Source: Pseudomonas sp. (lineage in GTDB: Bacteria > Pseudomonadota > Gammaproteobacteria > Pseudomonadales > Pseudomonadaceae). From it: a stretch of DNA of 64,000 nt. The stretch is from contig VMRT01000004.1 in NCBI GenBank assembly GCA_007713455.1, positions 306,995-370,994 of the forward strand, in the 5' to 3' direction. The number at the start of each line of letters is the position of its first letter. Position 1 is the first letter of the stretch. Position numbers and translations under genes: made by a program. The notes beneath the pieces were generated by a model. That model saw only the letters and a program-made list of their open reading frames with translations, was not told the DNA's origin and ran no database searches. This document shows positions 18,922 through 27,251 of this stretch, one piece after another.

Positions 18922-19737
18922 TCAATTCGTCACTTCTGACAAATCGATCCGCCGCCAGCGTGCTTCGGCGAAGCTGTACACAGCGAAGGCCAGCAGGCCG
19001 ACCCCGATTGCCAGCAGCAGCGCGCCACCCGCAGGCATGCTCTGAAGCGCTTCGAGCGCTTCCTTGAGGCCGGGTGGATCGGTGGGCTCGTAGCGGCTAC
19101 CGCCCATGAACAGCAGCCCGGCGATGATCAGAAAGGAACAGCCACGTGCAGCCAGCCCAACACGCGAAATGGGGCGAACTAGCTGCATGGTGCGCTCATC
19201 GCACTGGAAGTAGCGCTCGAAACGCGCGCGCCATGCCTTGATCAGATGCGCAATGGCGACCCCAAGTGGAATCAGCGCGATCGCCCAGATCAGCCAGTGG
19301 GAGTGCTTCAGGCCAAGAAAACGCATCAGGCTGTCGGTGCTTTCGCCACCCGAACCACCTCCGCCCTCGGAGAAACGGTCCAGCCCGCTCACCAGCATGC
19401 TCAGCGTGAAAAGCGCGAGCAACAAATTGACCACGCCACTGCTCACCAGCCCCGCGCGAATCAGCAGGCCCTTGGCGTCATGGCCGTGCCGATCGGTATC
19501 ACCTATGCCCTGCGTCAGCCGCCACGCCACGTGCGCGAGCAGGCCGATTACCACCAGCCAGAGCAGTATCGCCCCGAATGGCTGGCCGAGCAGTTGCTGA
19601 ACTGCGCCGCGAGTGTCCACCGTTTCCCCAGAACCGAGCGCCGCCATGACGGTGAAAAAGCCGACGATGACGTACACCATGCCCCGCGCCGCATAGCCGC
19701 TGCGTGCCAGCCAGACCACTCCACGTGTTACGTTCAT
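18922..19737 (-). CDS. DUF1206 six-span membrane protein
   Basis: The protein is about 271 aa from the ATG at 19737, preferred because a GGAG lies upstream and residues before it (frame open to 19836) are hydrophilic and uncharacteristic. Three repeated units of two membrane spans each, each starting with an R-x-G-x-A-A-R-G motif (ARSGYAARGMVYVIVG; SRVGLAARGCSFLIIAG), define DUF1206. Function is unknown. It stands alone, facing putP. Confidence 0.85.
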   Translation of the reverse strand: MNVTRGVVWLARSGYAARGMVYVIVGFFTVMAALGSGETVDTRGAVQQLLGQPFGAILLWLVVIGLLAHVAWRLTQGIGDTDRHGHDAKGLLIRAGLVSSGVVNLLLALFTLSMLVSGLDRFSEGGGGSGGESTDSLMRFLGLKHSHWLIWAIALIPLGVAIAHLIKAWRARFERYFQCDERTMQLVRPISRVGLAARGCSFLIIAGLLFMGGSRYEPTDPPGLKEALEALQSMPAGGALLLAIGVGLLAFAVYSFAEARWRRIDLSEVTN

Positions 19738-19974
19738 ATTCGCTTTCGCTCCGAAATTGAGATCATCCGAGTCAGTGTCGTCATAGTTGGGACGCGGTTG
19801 CAGCCCGTTCGGTTCGCTCGAACTCGTCGCGTACACCTGCCTTTGGGCGGCGAAAGAATTAATACCGAAGAAGGAACGGGACGAAACGGCGAAGGTCTGA
19901 TTCCTCGCCCAGTAGCGTTTGGGCGTCCTGGGGCGGGACGGCCTTGCGACTACGGAGAATCAAGGAGTATCTCG

Positions 19975-20142
19975 ATGAATTACTGGAAGGTGGTATTGCT
20001 CGGCTTGGCCGGATGCAGCGTCAATGCCCCAGGTGTACATGCGCGGGTCGGCGATGCCGATGCGGTACGGCTGGACATCGGTGGTCACGGTCATGGTGGC
20101 GGGTTCTGTCCGCCGGGACATCGGATGAAAGGAAACTGCTGA
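19975..20142 (+). CDS. Small exported protein with CPPGxxxKGNC tail
   Basis: A 55-aa protein with a strong AAGGAG ribosome binding site and a hydrophobic N-terminus (MNYWKVVLLGLAGCSVNA) that could be a lipoprotein or Sec signal. The C-terminus, FCPPGHRMKGNC, is shared in pattern with the next gene. The stop overlaps the next start (TGATG). Function unknown. Confidence 0.65.
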   Translation: MNYWKVVLLGLAGCSVNAPGVHARVGDADAVRLDIGGHGHGGGFCPPGHRMKGNC

Positions 20143-20291
20143 TGAGCGCTCGTCTTCTTGTAGTCGTACTGGCAGCCCTCCTGATGTCCGGATGCAGCCT
20201 GCGTCTGCCAGGCATAGGCATTGATATCGGTGACGGTGGTGGCGGCCCGCCGCACTGTCCACCAGGCCAGGCCAAGAAGGGTAACTGCTGA
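20142..20291 (+). CDS. Small lipoprotein with CPPGxxxKGNC tail
   Basis: A 49-aa lipoprotein: signal peptide with lipobox LLMSGC, a glycine-rich linker (GIGIDIGDGGGGPP), then HCPPGQAKKGNC. It overlaps the previous small gene and carries the same C-terminal motif, suggesting duplication. Such CPPG...KGNC tails occur on small envelope proteins of unknown role. Confidence 0.7.
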   Translation: MSARLLVVVLAALLMSGCSLRLPGIGIDIGDGGGGPPHCPPGQAKKGNC

Positions 20292-20317
20292 CGCGCCAGG
20301 CGCCGGCTGGTCACGCT

Positions 20318-20344
20318 CAGGCAAGGCCGATGAGGCCTTGCCTG
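20318..20344 (+). terminator. Hairpin between small lipoprotein genes
   Basis: CAGGCAAGGCC pairs with GGCCTTGCCTG around a 5-base loop (11-bp stem), followed by TCTCTGG. It may end the two-gene transcript or attenuate read-through into the next lipoprotein gene. Confidence 0.6.
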
Positions 20345-20359
20345 TCTCTGGAGTCATCT

Positions 20360-20725
20360 ATGTCACGTCTTCTCGTGTTGTTTCTCGGGGTGTTCCTGCT
20401 GAGCGGCTGTACCGTGCATGAGTACACCGGCCACGGTTATCACCGCCCCTATTACCACGGCGAATACCGCGAGTATCGCTACGACGGCTATCCAGCCCGC
20501 CATTACCGATACGACCGTTCCGATTACCCACGCCACGCTCCGCCACCGGTGGTTCGGCACGAGCGCTACGAGCAGCATCGGAGTCATCGTCACGACCAGC
20601 CTTCCCGGCACTACAGTCAGGGCGGTGACCGTCACTACAAGAACGCCGTGCGCCACCCGGTTCAACACAGGAGCTACCGGCCGGCTAAGTCCCAGCAGCA
20701 TCACGATCGCCGCCGCCAGTGGTAG
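20360..20725 (+). CDS. His/Tyr/Arg-rich lipoprotein
   Basis: A 121-aa protein from the ATG at 20360, with a lipoprotein signal (LVLFLGVFLLSGC) and a mature part that is unusually rich in H, Y and R (patterns such as YHGEYREYRYDGY and HRSHRHDQ). It looks like a natively unfolded, basic, possibly metal-binding envelope protein. No family is recognised with confidence. It follows two other tiny lipoprotein genes. Confidence 0.7.
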   Translation: MSRLLVLFLGVFLLSGCTVHEYTGHGYHRPYYHGEYREYRYDGYPARHYRYDRSDYPRHAPPPVVRHERYEQHRSHRHDQPSRHYSQGGDRHYKNAVRHPVQHRSYRPAKSQQHHDRRRQW

Positions 20726-20873
20726 CGGGCCGGCGCTGCCGCCGACAGTGAGCCGTGGCCTGACTCGGCTATGACTTCCCCTTTACGCTGTGGCATTGCC
20801 GCTTAGGTAAACGCCCGCCAAATGACCTTGCGGCGGGCTGGCATCTTCTCCGTCGCCGGCCAGGTGCAGCGCT

Positions 20874-20905
20874 GGCGATTATCGGTCGATGCACCGATAA
20901 TCGCC
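20874..20905. promoter_or_regulatory. Candidate PcaR autoregulatory operator
   Basis: GGCGATTATCGGT and ACCGATAATCGCC form a perfect 13-bp inverted repeat with a 6-bp spacer, ending 27 bases before the pcaR ATG. Each arm contains the CGATAATCGC core of the PcaR recognition sequence known from P. putida. Confidence 0.75.
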
Positions 20906-20932
20906 CCGATGTCAGCGTCCGGGGTGTCCTGC

Positions 20933-21775
20933 ATGACCGATGATTCACGAGTTCTCCAGCCACCGATGGCGCCGCCCATCGTCGCGTCCCCCGCCAAACG
21001 CATCGAGGCGCTAACCGGCGATCCCAACTTCATGACTTCGCTGGCGCGCGGGTTGGCTGTGATTCATGCGTTCCAGGAGCGGAAGCGCCACCTGACCATC
21101 GCGCAGATCAGCCACCGCACAGAGATCCCCCGCGCCGCGGTGCGCCGCTGCCTGCATACCCTGATGAAACTTGGCTACGTCACCACCGACGGGCGCACCT
21201 ATTCGCTGTTGCCCAAGGTGCTGACCCTCGGTCACGCCTATCTGTCGTCCACGCCGCTGGCAGTTACCGCGCAGCCGATTCTCGACCGCCTCAGCGAGCA
21301 GCTTCACGAAGCCTGTTCGATGGCGACGCTGGAGGGTGATGAGGTGCTCTATGTGGCGCGTTCGGCCACCCCTCAGCGGCTCATCTCGGTAGATCTGTCG
21401 GTGGGCAGTCGGCTGCCTGCCTATTGCACGTCGATGGGCCGCATCTTGCTGGCGGCGCTGGATGACGCGGCGCTCGACGACTACCTGGGGCGCGCCGACC
21501 TGCAAGTAAAGACCAGCCGCACCTTGCACAGCCCGGAGGCGCTGCGCGAAAACATCGCCGAGATTCGCCAGCAGGGTTGGGTCATCATTGATCAGGAACT
21601 GGAAATGGGCCTGCGTTCGTTGGCCGTTCCACTCAAGGATTCCGCCGGCCAGGTGCTGGCCGCGCTGAACGTCGGCACCCATGCCGGGCGCGTTTCGCGT
21701 CAGGAGCTGGAGACCCGATTCCTGCCCGTGCTGCTGGAGGCCAGCCGCGAATTGAGCACGCGGCTGTTCCATTGA
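20933..21775 (+). CDS. pcaR: IclR-family regulator PcaR
   Basis: PcaR activates the protocatechuate pathway genes in response to beta-ketoadipate. The 280-aa protein from the ATG at 20933 has an N-terminal winged HTH (FMTSLARGLAVIHAFQERKR, RTEIPRAAVRRCLHTLMKLGY) and a C-terminal IclR effector domain (LPAYCTSMGRILLA, LAALNVGTHAGR). The frame opens at 20822, but the operator palindrome lies in that stretch. It lies upstream of pcaIJFD in the same orientation, with matching operator sequences at its own promoter and at pcaI. Confidence 0.93.
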   Translation: MTDDSRVLQPPMAPPIVASPAKRIEALTGDPNFMTSLARGLAVIHAFQERKRHLTIAQISHRTEIPRAAVRRCLHTLMKLGYVTTDGRTYSLLPKVLTLGHAYLSSTPLAVTAQPILDRLSEQLHEACSMATLEGDEVLYVARSATPQRLISVDLSVGSRLPAYCTSMGRILLAALDDAALDDYLGRADLQVKTSRTLHSPEALRENIAEIRQQGWVIIDQELEMGLRSLAVPLKDSAGQVLAALNVGTHAGRVSRQELETRFLPVLLEASRELSTRLFH

Positions 21776-21869
21776 TCGAAGCTCTCGCGACCATCGGCGA
21801 CTACGGTGCTCTAGGTGGATTCGCGCGCTGAGTCGGCGTTGTTCATCACAATGGAACGGTGCTTAAGTT

Positions 21870-21901
21870 GTTCGATAATCGAACGTTATGTCGATTATCG
21901 G
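21870..21901 (+). promoter_or_regulatory. Candidate PcaR operators upstream of pcaI
   Basis: GTTCGATAATCGAAC (21870-21884) is a near-exact match to the published PcaR site (GTTCGATAATCGCAC), and CGATTATCGG (21892-21901) is an inverted second core about two turns downstream. They lie about 80-110 bases upstream of the pcaI start, a normal activator position. Confidence 0.75.
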
Positions 21902-21978
21902 ATTGTTTGGCTGGGGATGGACCGTTAACGTTTTCACAACGCAATTGGCGTACTGAAAAACAACACGAGATCCGACTC

Positions 21979-22833
21979 ATGGCTGAACTCCTCTCGCTCC
22001 GCGAAGCGGTCGAGCGCTTTCTCCAGGATGGCGACACCGTCGCCGTGGAAGGCTTTACCCACCTGATTCCCACCGCAGCCGCCCATGAAATCGTGCGCCA
22101 GCGGCGCAAGGACCTGACCCTGGTGCGCATGACACCGGACCTGGTCTACGACCTGCTGATCGGTGCCGGTTGCGCGAAGAAGCTGATCTTCTCCTGGGGC
22201 GGCAATCCCGGCGTCGGCTCGCTGCATCGTCTGCGTGATGCGGTGGAGAAGGGCTGGCCGCAGCCGCTGGAGATCGAGGAGCACAGCCACGCCGACCTCG
22301 CCAATGCCTATGTCGCCGGTGCCTCCGGCCTGCCGTTTGCGGTGCTGCGCGCGTATGCCGGCTCCGACCTGCCCAAAGTCAATCCGCTGATCAAGTCGGT
22401 CACCTGCCCGTTCACCGGGGAAGTGCTGGCGGCCGTGCCCAGCGTGCGCCCGGACGTCACCGTGATCCACGCGCAGAAGGCCGATCGCAAGGGCGACGTG
22501 CTGATCCAGGGCATTCTTGGTGTGCAGAAGGAAGCCGCCTTGGCAGCCAAGCGCTGCATCGTCACCGTCGAAGAGATCGTCGATGACCTCCAGGCGCCGA
22601 TGAACGCCTGCGTGCTGCCGACCTGGGCCCTGAGCGCGGTGTGCCTGGTGCCGGGTGGCGCGCACCCGTCCTACGCGCATGGCTACTACGAGCGAGACAA
22701 CCGTTTCTACCAGGCCTGGGACCCGATCGCCCGTGACCGCGAGGCGTTCAGCGCCTGGATCGACACCTACATTCGCGGCACCGCCGACTTCGCCGCCTAT
22801 CGCGCGAAGATCGCCCAGCAGGAGGCCAACTGA
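21979..22833 (+). CDS. pcaI: 3-oxoadipate CoA-transferase subunit A (PcaI/CatI type)
   Basis: With PcaJ, moves CoA from succinyl-CoA to beta-ketoadipate. The 284-aa protein is of the longer glutaconate-CoA-transferase-like type (as CatI of Pseudomonas and the P. aeruginosa pca genes), not the roughly 230-aa P. putida PcaI. It shows the N-terminal glycine-rich segment (FSWGGNPGVGSLHRL) and SYAHGYYERDNRFYQAW. The ATG at 21979 was chosen over earlier in-frame codons that overlap the operators. The stop overlaps the pcaJ start (TGATG). Confidence 0.92.
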   Translation: MAELLSLREAVERFLQDGDTVAVEGFTHLIPTAAAHEIVRQRRKDLTLVRMTPDLVYDLLIGAGCAKKLIFSWGGNPGVGSLHRLRDAVEKGWPQPLEIEEHSHADLANAYVAGASGLPFAVLRAYAGSDLPKVNPLIKSVTCPFTGEVLAAVPSVRPDVTVIHAQKADRKGDVLIQGILGVQKEAALAAKRCIVTVEEIVDDLQAPMNACVLPTWALSAVCLVPGGAHPSYAHGYYERDNRFYQAWDPIARDREAFSAWIDTYIRGTADFAAYRAKIAQQEAN

Positions 22834-23615
22834 TGAGCGCTTACAACACAAACGAAATGATGACCGTCGCCGCGGCCCGCCGGCTGGGCAATGGCAGTGT
22901 CTGCTTCGTCGGCATCGGCCTGCCGTCCAAAGCCGCCAACCTGGCCCGCCTGACCCACGCCCCGGAAGTGGTGCTGATCTACGAATCCGGCCCGATCGGC
23001 GCCAAGCCTTCGGTGCTGCCGCTGTCCATCGGTGACGGCGAGCTGGCCGAAACTGCCGACACGGTGGTGCCGACTGGCGAAATCTTCCGCTACTGGCTGC
23101 AGGGCGGGCGCATCGACGTCGGCTTTCTCGGCGCCGCGCAGGTGGACAAGTACGGCAACATCAACACCACGGTGATCGGTGACTACCACCAGCCCAAGGT
23201 GCGCCTGCCAGGTGCCGGCGGCGCGCCGGAGATCGCTGGCAGCGCCAAGCAAGTGCTGATCATCCTCAAACAGTCGCATCGCACCTTTGTCGACAAGTTG
23301 GCTTTCATCACCTCGGCCGGCTTCGGTGAGGGCGGCGATCACCGCAAGCAGTTGGGCCTGCCGGGTGCCGGTCCGGTGGCGATCATCACCGATCTGTGCA
23401 TCATGGAACCGGAAGAGGGTACTAACGAATTCGTGGTCACCGCTCTGCATCCGGGTGTGGCCCGCGAGCAGGTGATCGAGAACACCGGTTGGCAGATCCG
23501 CTTCGCCGACAACGTGGTCGTCACCGAGGCGCCGCGTGCCGAGGAGCTGGAAGCGCTGCGCGCCCTGGAAGCGCGCACGGCTGCCGCCCATGGTCAGCTG
23601 GGAGGTGAGGAATGA
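22833..23615 (+). CDS. pcaJ: 3-oxoadipate CoA-transferase subunit B (PcaJ/CatJ type)
   Basis: The 260-aa second subunit of the CoA-transferase. It carries the family catalytic region: the ESGPIGAKP segment contains the glutamate expected to form the CoA thioester, and [17 protein letters not shown] is the N-terminal binding loop (read here as [10 protein letters not shown]). It overlaps pcaI by one base and pcaF by four, so the three are translated as a unit. Confidence 0.93.
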   Translation: MSAYNTNEMMTVAAARRLGNGSVCFVGIGLPSKAANLARLTHAPEVVLIYESGPIGAKPSVLPLSIGDGELAETADTVVPTGEIFRYWLQGGRIDVGFLGAAQVDKYGNINTTVIGDYHQPKVRLPGAGGAPEIAGSAKQVLIILKQSHRTFVDKLAFITSAGFGEGGDHRKQLGLPGAGPVAIITDLCIMEPEEGTNEFVVTALHPGVAREQVIENTGWQIRFADNVVVTEAPRAEELEALRALEARTAAAHGQLGGEE

Positions 23616-24817
23616 GCCGCGAGGTATTCATCTGTGATGCCGTACGCACGCCGATTGGCCGCTTCGGCGGTGCGCTGGCAGCCGTACGTGCTGACGACCT
23701 GGCTGTGATCCCGCTGCGGGCGCTGCTGGAACGCAACCCGCAGCTCGATCCTGCGGCGATCGAGGAAGTCTTCATGGGCAGCGCCAACCAGGCTGGGGAG
23801 GACAATCGCAACGTAGCGCGCATGGCCGCGCTGCTCGCCGGCCTCCCGGATACGGTGCCGGGCGTGACCCTCAACCGTCTGTGCGCTTCGGGCATGGATG
23901 CCGTGGGCGCCGCGTTTCGCGCCATCGCCTGCGGTGAAATGGAGCTGGCGATGGCCGGCGGCGTCGAGTCCATGTCCCGCGCGCCCTACGTGATGGGCAA
24001 GGCCGACACGGCGTTCGGTCGGACCCAGAAGATTGAGGACACCACCATTGGCTGGCGCTTCATCAATCCGAAGATGAAGGAAATGTATGGCGTGGATGCC
24101 ATGCCGCAGACTGCTGACAACGTCGCCGATGAGTGGCAGATAAGTCGCGCCGATCAGGACGCCTTCGCGCTGCGCAGCCAGCAGCGAGCGGCGGTAGCTC
24201 AACAGAGCGGGTTCTTTGCCGAAGAAATCGTTCCGGTGGTGATTAAGGGAAAGAAAGGCGAAACGGTAGTCGATACCGACGAGCACCCGCGCGCCGATAC
24301 AACGGCCGAGGCGCTGGCCAAGCTCAAGCCGGTCAATGGCCCGGACAAGACCGTCACCGCCGGCAACGCCTCGGGCGTCAACGATGGTGCCGCAGCGATG
24401 ATCCTCGCCAGTGCCGAAGCGGTGCAGAAGTATGGCCTCAAACCCCGCGCCAAGGTGCTCGGCATGGCCAGTGCCGGCGTCGCCCCGCGGGTCATGGGGT
24501 ATGGCCCGGTGCCGGCAGTGCGCAAGCTGTGTGAGCGCCTGAATATCGCGGTAAGCGACTTCGATGTGGTCGAGCTGAACGAAGCCTTCGCCGCGCAGGG
24601 CCTGGCCGTGACTCGCGATCTCGGCCTGCCAGATGGCAGCCCGAAGGTGAACCCCAACGGCGGCGCCATCGCCCTGGGCCATCCGCTTGGCATGAGCGGT
24701 GCTCGCCTGGTGCTGACTGCAGTCCATCAGCTGGAGAAAACCGGTGGCCGTCTCGGTCTCGCGACCATGTGCGTCGGCGTAGGGCAGGGACTGGCGCTGG
24801 TAGTGGAACGGGTCTGA
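23612..24817 (+). CDS. pcaF: Beta-ketoadipyl-CoA thiolase PcaF
   Basis: PcaF cleaves beta-ketoadipyl-CoA to succinyl-CoA and acetyl-CoA, the last step of the beta-ketoadipate pathway. The 401-aa protein has the thiolase active-site cysteine in [12 protein letters not shown] (about residue 90), the His of [19 protein letters not shown] and the C-terminal Cys of [10 protein letters not shown]. It starts inside pcaJ with an ATGA overlap. Full length and intact. Confidence 0.96.
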   Translation: MSREVFICDAVRTPIGRFGGALAAVRADDLAVIPLRALLERNPQLDPAAIEEVFMGSANQAGEDNRNVARMAALLAGLPDTVPGVTLNRLCASGMDAVGAAFRAIACGEMELAMAGGVESMSRAPYVMGKADTAFGRTQKIEDTTIGWRFINPKMKEMYGVDAMPQTADNVADEWQISRADQDAFALRSQQRAAVAQQSGFFAEEIVPVVIKGKKGETVVDTDEHPRADTTAEALAKLKPVNGPDKTVTAGNASGVNDGAAAMILASAEAVQKYGLKPRAKVLGMASAGVAPRVMGYGPVPAVRKLCERLNIAVSDFDVVELNEAFAAQGLAVTRDLGLPDGSPKVNPNGGAIALGHPLGMSGARLVLTAVHQLEKTGGRLGLATMCVGVGQGLALVVERV

Positions 24818-25040
24818 GCTGGATTTTGCGCAGACTGCCATGGTCGCGATCTCGACCGCGACACGTCGTGCTCCGTCGTGCTCATGCAGCTGAAAGCGCT
24901 TGCGTGGGTATCGATTTGGGCTAGACCTCTACCTCTGGCTGCCTGCTGCCGAGGCACCCACAGAGCATCGGCGAAGCCGCCCGTGATCGCTTGAATCTCC
25001 GAATCAGGCTGTGCTCGATCGAGCACACTGACCGAACATA

Positions 25041-25868
25041 ATGAGTAGAACAATGCCGAGCGTAAAACTGGCTGATGCAAGCCTGAACTACCGATTCGAC
25101 GGTGCGAATAACACGCCGGTGCTGGTGCTTTCTAACTCTCTGGGTACCAGCCTGGGCATGTGGGACGAGCAGATTCCCGCGTTTTCAGAGCATTTTCGAG
25201 TGCTGCGCTACGATACGCGCGGCCATGGCGAGTCGAGTGTCACCACTGGACCCTACAGTATCGAGCAGCTGGGCGGGGACGTGCTCGCCCTGCTAGACAC
25301 ACTGGGCATTGAGCGCTTTTCCTTCTGCGGCCTTTCCATGGGCGGGCTGATCGGCCAGTGGCTCGGAATCCATGCCGGCGGCCGTCTGCAACGGCTGGTG
25401 CTGTGCAATACCGGAGCTAAGATCGGCACCGACGAAGTATGGAACGCTCGCATCGACAGCGTCCTGGCCGGCCGCGAGCAAGCCATGCGCGACATGCGCG
25501 ACATGCGCGACATGCGCGACATGCGCGATGCATCCATTGCTCGCTGGTTCACAGCGGGATTCGCCGAGGCGAACCCAGCGGTTGTGGCACACATCACCGA
25601 GATGATCGCCAGCACCTCGCCAGACGGCTACGCCGCCAACTGCGCGGCTGTGCGCGATGCCGACTATCGCGCACAGCTGGGCGCGATCAAGGCACCGACA
25701 CTGGTCGTTTGCGGCTCCAAGGACCCAGTGACAACCGTCGAGCATGGCCAGTTCATTCAGTCCAATATCCCCGCCGCCGAACTGGTCGCATTCGAGGGTG
25801 CGCATCTATCGAACGTAGAAGCGGGCGGCGCGTTCACACAGCGAGTGCTGGCGTTCCTGCGCGGTTGA
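25041..25868 (+). CDS. pcaD: 3-oxoadipate enol-lactonase PcaD
   Basis: An alpha/beta hydrolase that opens beta-ketoadipate enol-lactone. The nucleophile is in FCGLSMGGLIGQ (Ser about residue 99), the oxyanion loop near LSNSLGTSLGMWD, the acid in VVCGSKDPVT and the His in FEGAHLSNVE. The 275-aa length is a little above the usual 260-265 because the cap region carries five consecutive MRD triplets (25485-25529) where family members normally have one. Start at 25041 or the ATG at 25053. It follows pcaF after a 223-base gap that shows no gene. Confidence 0.93.
   Translation: MSRTMPSVKLADASLNYRFDGANNTPVLVLSNSLGTSLGMWDEQIPAFSEHFRVLRYDTRGHGESSVTTGPYSIEQLGGDVLALLDTLGIERFSFCGLSMGGLIGQWLGIHAGGRLQRLVLCNTGAKIGTDEVWNARIDSVLAGREQAMRDMRDMRDMRDMRDASIARWFTAGFAEANPAVVAHITEMIASTSPDGYAANCAAVRDADYRAQLGAIKAPTLVVCGSKDPVTTVEHGQFIQSNIPAAELVAFEGAHLSNVEAGGAFTQRVLAFLRG
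25485..25529 (+). repeat. 9-bp tandem repeat inside pcaD
   Basis: ATGCGCGAC occurs four times head to tail (25485-25520), followed by ATGCGCGAT (25521-25529). The array is in frame and encodes Met-Arg-Asp five times. It adds 12 residues compared with the single-copy arrangement usual in PcaD. Confidence 0.95.
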
Positions 25869-25946
25869 GAGCCGTCAGTGGTTGGGTCGACGACGCATGA
25901 AACGTCTGGCGGAAGGCGAACCATCTGCAGGTTGCTCAGCCGCAAA

Positions 25947-25974
25947 TGAAAAGGCCCCGCGTAAGCAGGGCCTT
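25947..25974 (-). terminator. Terminator formerly downstream of tRNA-Gly
   Basis: On the minus strand AAGGCCC and GGGCCTT form a stem followed by TTTTCATTT. It lies directly after the 20-nt tRNA 3' end at 25981-26000, as a tRNA terminator would. No minus-strand gene now precedes it, which supports the view that the tRNA was displaced by an insertion. Confidence 0.7.
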
Positions 25975-25980
25975 GAAGAG

Positions 25981-26000
25981 TGGAGCGGGCGAAGGGAATC
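25981..26000 (-). other. Attachment-site scar: 3' end of tRNA-Gly
   Basis: Read on the minus strand this is GATTCCCTTCGCCCGCTCCA, which matches the last 20 nt of the Pseudomonas tRNA-Gly(GCC), including the acceptor stem and encoded CCA, as I recall that sequence. The other 54 or so tRNA bases that should lie at 26001-26054 are replaced by unrelated sequence. Elements of the ICEclc/PAGI-2 family integrate in the 3' end of tRNA-Gly genes and leave such a direct repeat. The chromosome is to the left, the element to the right. Confidence 0.8.
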
Positions 26001-26145
26001 ACCCAAGGCAACCAACCCATTGATTAATAACGATTTTTTCTGGTTACCCAAGCCAGAAATGGCCTCTAAGTGTACCACCCCGACCCTCTTGGCGAAAGAC
26101 GTACATCCACCGCCTTCCGCTGGCGGCCACCGACAGCCACTGCGA
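26001..26145. other. Gene-free element border
   Basis: This stretch between the att scar and the first element gene contains no supported gene. It includes an A/T-rich patch (about 26020-26045) unlike the chromosomal flank, as is common at element ends where integrase or excisionase sites lie. Confidence 0.4.
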
Positions 26146-26787
26146 TCAGGAAGCGACCGATTTTACGATCTGTAGTGCCCTTCGCTCGAATCGCTCGGAA
26201 ACAGAGTTCGCTTGCCCTTGGAGCCTATGCAGGTGCGTCACGATTTCGTAGGGGCCGTCGTCCAGGGGGCGCGTGCTGATTCCCCATCCATGGGCGCGCT
26301 TGATGCGCGATTGCGCGGATACCCCGACGCCGTAGCCGGCAGAAACCCATAGCGCCATCAGCTCGAAAGACGTGACGTACTGAAGATTCTGCTGGTCAGC
26401 AGGCAAGAGCGAGAGCAGCCGATGATCCAGCGAAGAACAAGCCTCAGCCCTCCAGCGAAAGATCGGGTAGTCCTGTAGATCGGCGACGGTGAGCGATGCC
26501 TGATCCAGCAAGGGAAACCGCAGCGGTATCGCAACGGCCATGCTCTCAACCCACAAAGGCTGGGTTTGGATGGCCGGATCGCTCGACCCTTGAAGCGACA
26601 CCCCTACGTCATAGCGGCCTTCACGGAGTCCATCAAGCAACTCGTCGCCTGCAACCTCAAGGAACGCGATGCTGACCTCTGGCTCTTGCGCACGTTGCAG
26701 CGCGAGCAGCGCCGAAAGCTGAGATGACGATACGCCTGGCGCTATCGCAAGCCTGAGGTGGGCAGGTTGGCTGGTGATGTTGTCCAT
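26146..26787 (-). CDS. LysR-type substrate-binding domain protein lacking HTH
   Basis: The 213-aa protein aligns in character with the effector-binding half of LysR regulators (RLAIAPGVSSSQLSALLAL start, ESMAVAIPLRFPLL, SAGYGVGVSAQSRIKRAHGWG) but has no winged helix-turn-helix. Such solo domains are common near the ends of PAGI-2-like islands. It may be a degenerate regulator or a co-regulator. It is divergent from the XRE gene at 26909. Confidence 0.75.
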   Translation of the reverse strand: MDNITSQPAHLRLAIAPGVSSSQLSALLALQRAQEPEVSIAFLEVAGDELLDGLREGRYDVGVSLQGSSDPAIQTQPLWVESMAVAIPLRFPLLDQASLTVADLQDYPIFRWRAEACSSLDHRLLSLLPADQQNLQYVTSFELMALWVSAGYGVGVSAQSRIKRAHGWGISTRPLDDGPYEIVTHLHRLQGQANSVSERFERRALQIVKSVAS

Positions 26788-26850
26788 GGAGAACCCACAG
26801 AAGCGACGAAGCAGGTCAAGGGCAAACCAGCATCATAGTAAAGAGAGAAC

Positions 26851-26873
26851 TTTAACGTCTATATGTTTAACGT
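26851..26873 (+). promoter_or_regulatory. Direct repeat in divergent LysR-like/XRE gap
   Basis: TTTAACGT occurs at 26851-26858 and 26866-26873 in an A/T-rich gap between divergent genes, about 35-60 bases upstream of the XRE start. It is a candidate operator for the XRE protein; assignment is inference. Confidence 0.3.
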
Positions 26874-26908
26874 GGTTAATTTAAGAGGATTGTTCGACGC
26901 TTCTGTCG

Positions 26909-27214
26909 ATGCAGAAGCGTACTATTCAGCCAGGTCGTCCACCTGGCACACCCACCTATGAATCCGAACCAGCATTAGCTTTCGGGCGGGCCGTGCGTGC
27001 CGCTCGCGTCGCGCAAGGCGTCGCTCAAGACGACTTTGCATTTCAGGCTGGAATATCGCGTTCGCACATGGGCAAAATCGAACGCGGGGAGCATGTGCCG
27101 ACGCTTCCCCTGATACTGAAAATTGCTGCCGCACTCGGGATAAGCGCCAGCGAGTTGATGGCAGCGACTGAAAGGAACCTCAGCGCTGGTAGTGAGCCGC
27201 AAGGCTCGGCATAA
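26909..27214 (+). CDS. XRE-family helix-turn-helix protein
   Basis: A 101-aa DNA-binding protein with one XRE/Cro-type HTH (FGRAVRAARVAQGVAQDDFA, then ISRSHMGKIERGEHVPTLPL and ILKIAAALGISASELM). The N-terminal 25 residues are unstructured and the C-terminus is short. It is probably an element regulator. The ribosome binding site is weak. Confidence 0.85.
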   Translation: MQKRTIQPGRPPGTPTYESEPALAFGRAVRAARVAQGVAQDDFAFQAGISRSHMGKIERGEHVPTLPLILKIAAALGISASELMAATERNLSAGSEPQGSA

Positions 27215-27251
27215 GCGGCCGCGAACTTCAGTTACGGCCCTTGCCGCCGCA

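Noticed and set aside
25485..25529. CRISPR-like repeat
   Set aside because: The 9-bp units are contiguous with no spacers and lie in frame within a coding gene.
25981..26054. Complete tRNA-Gly gene
   Set aside because: Only the last 20 nt match; the anticodon and D arms are absent.
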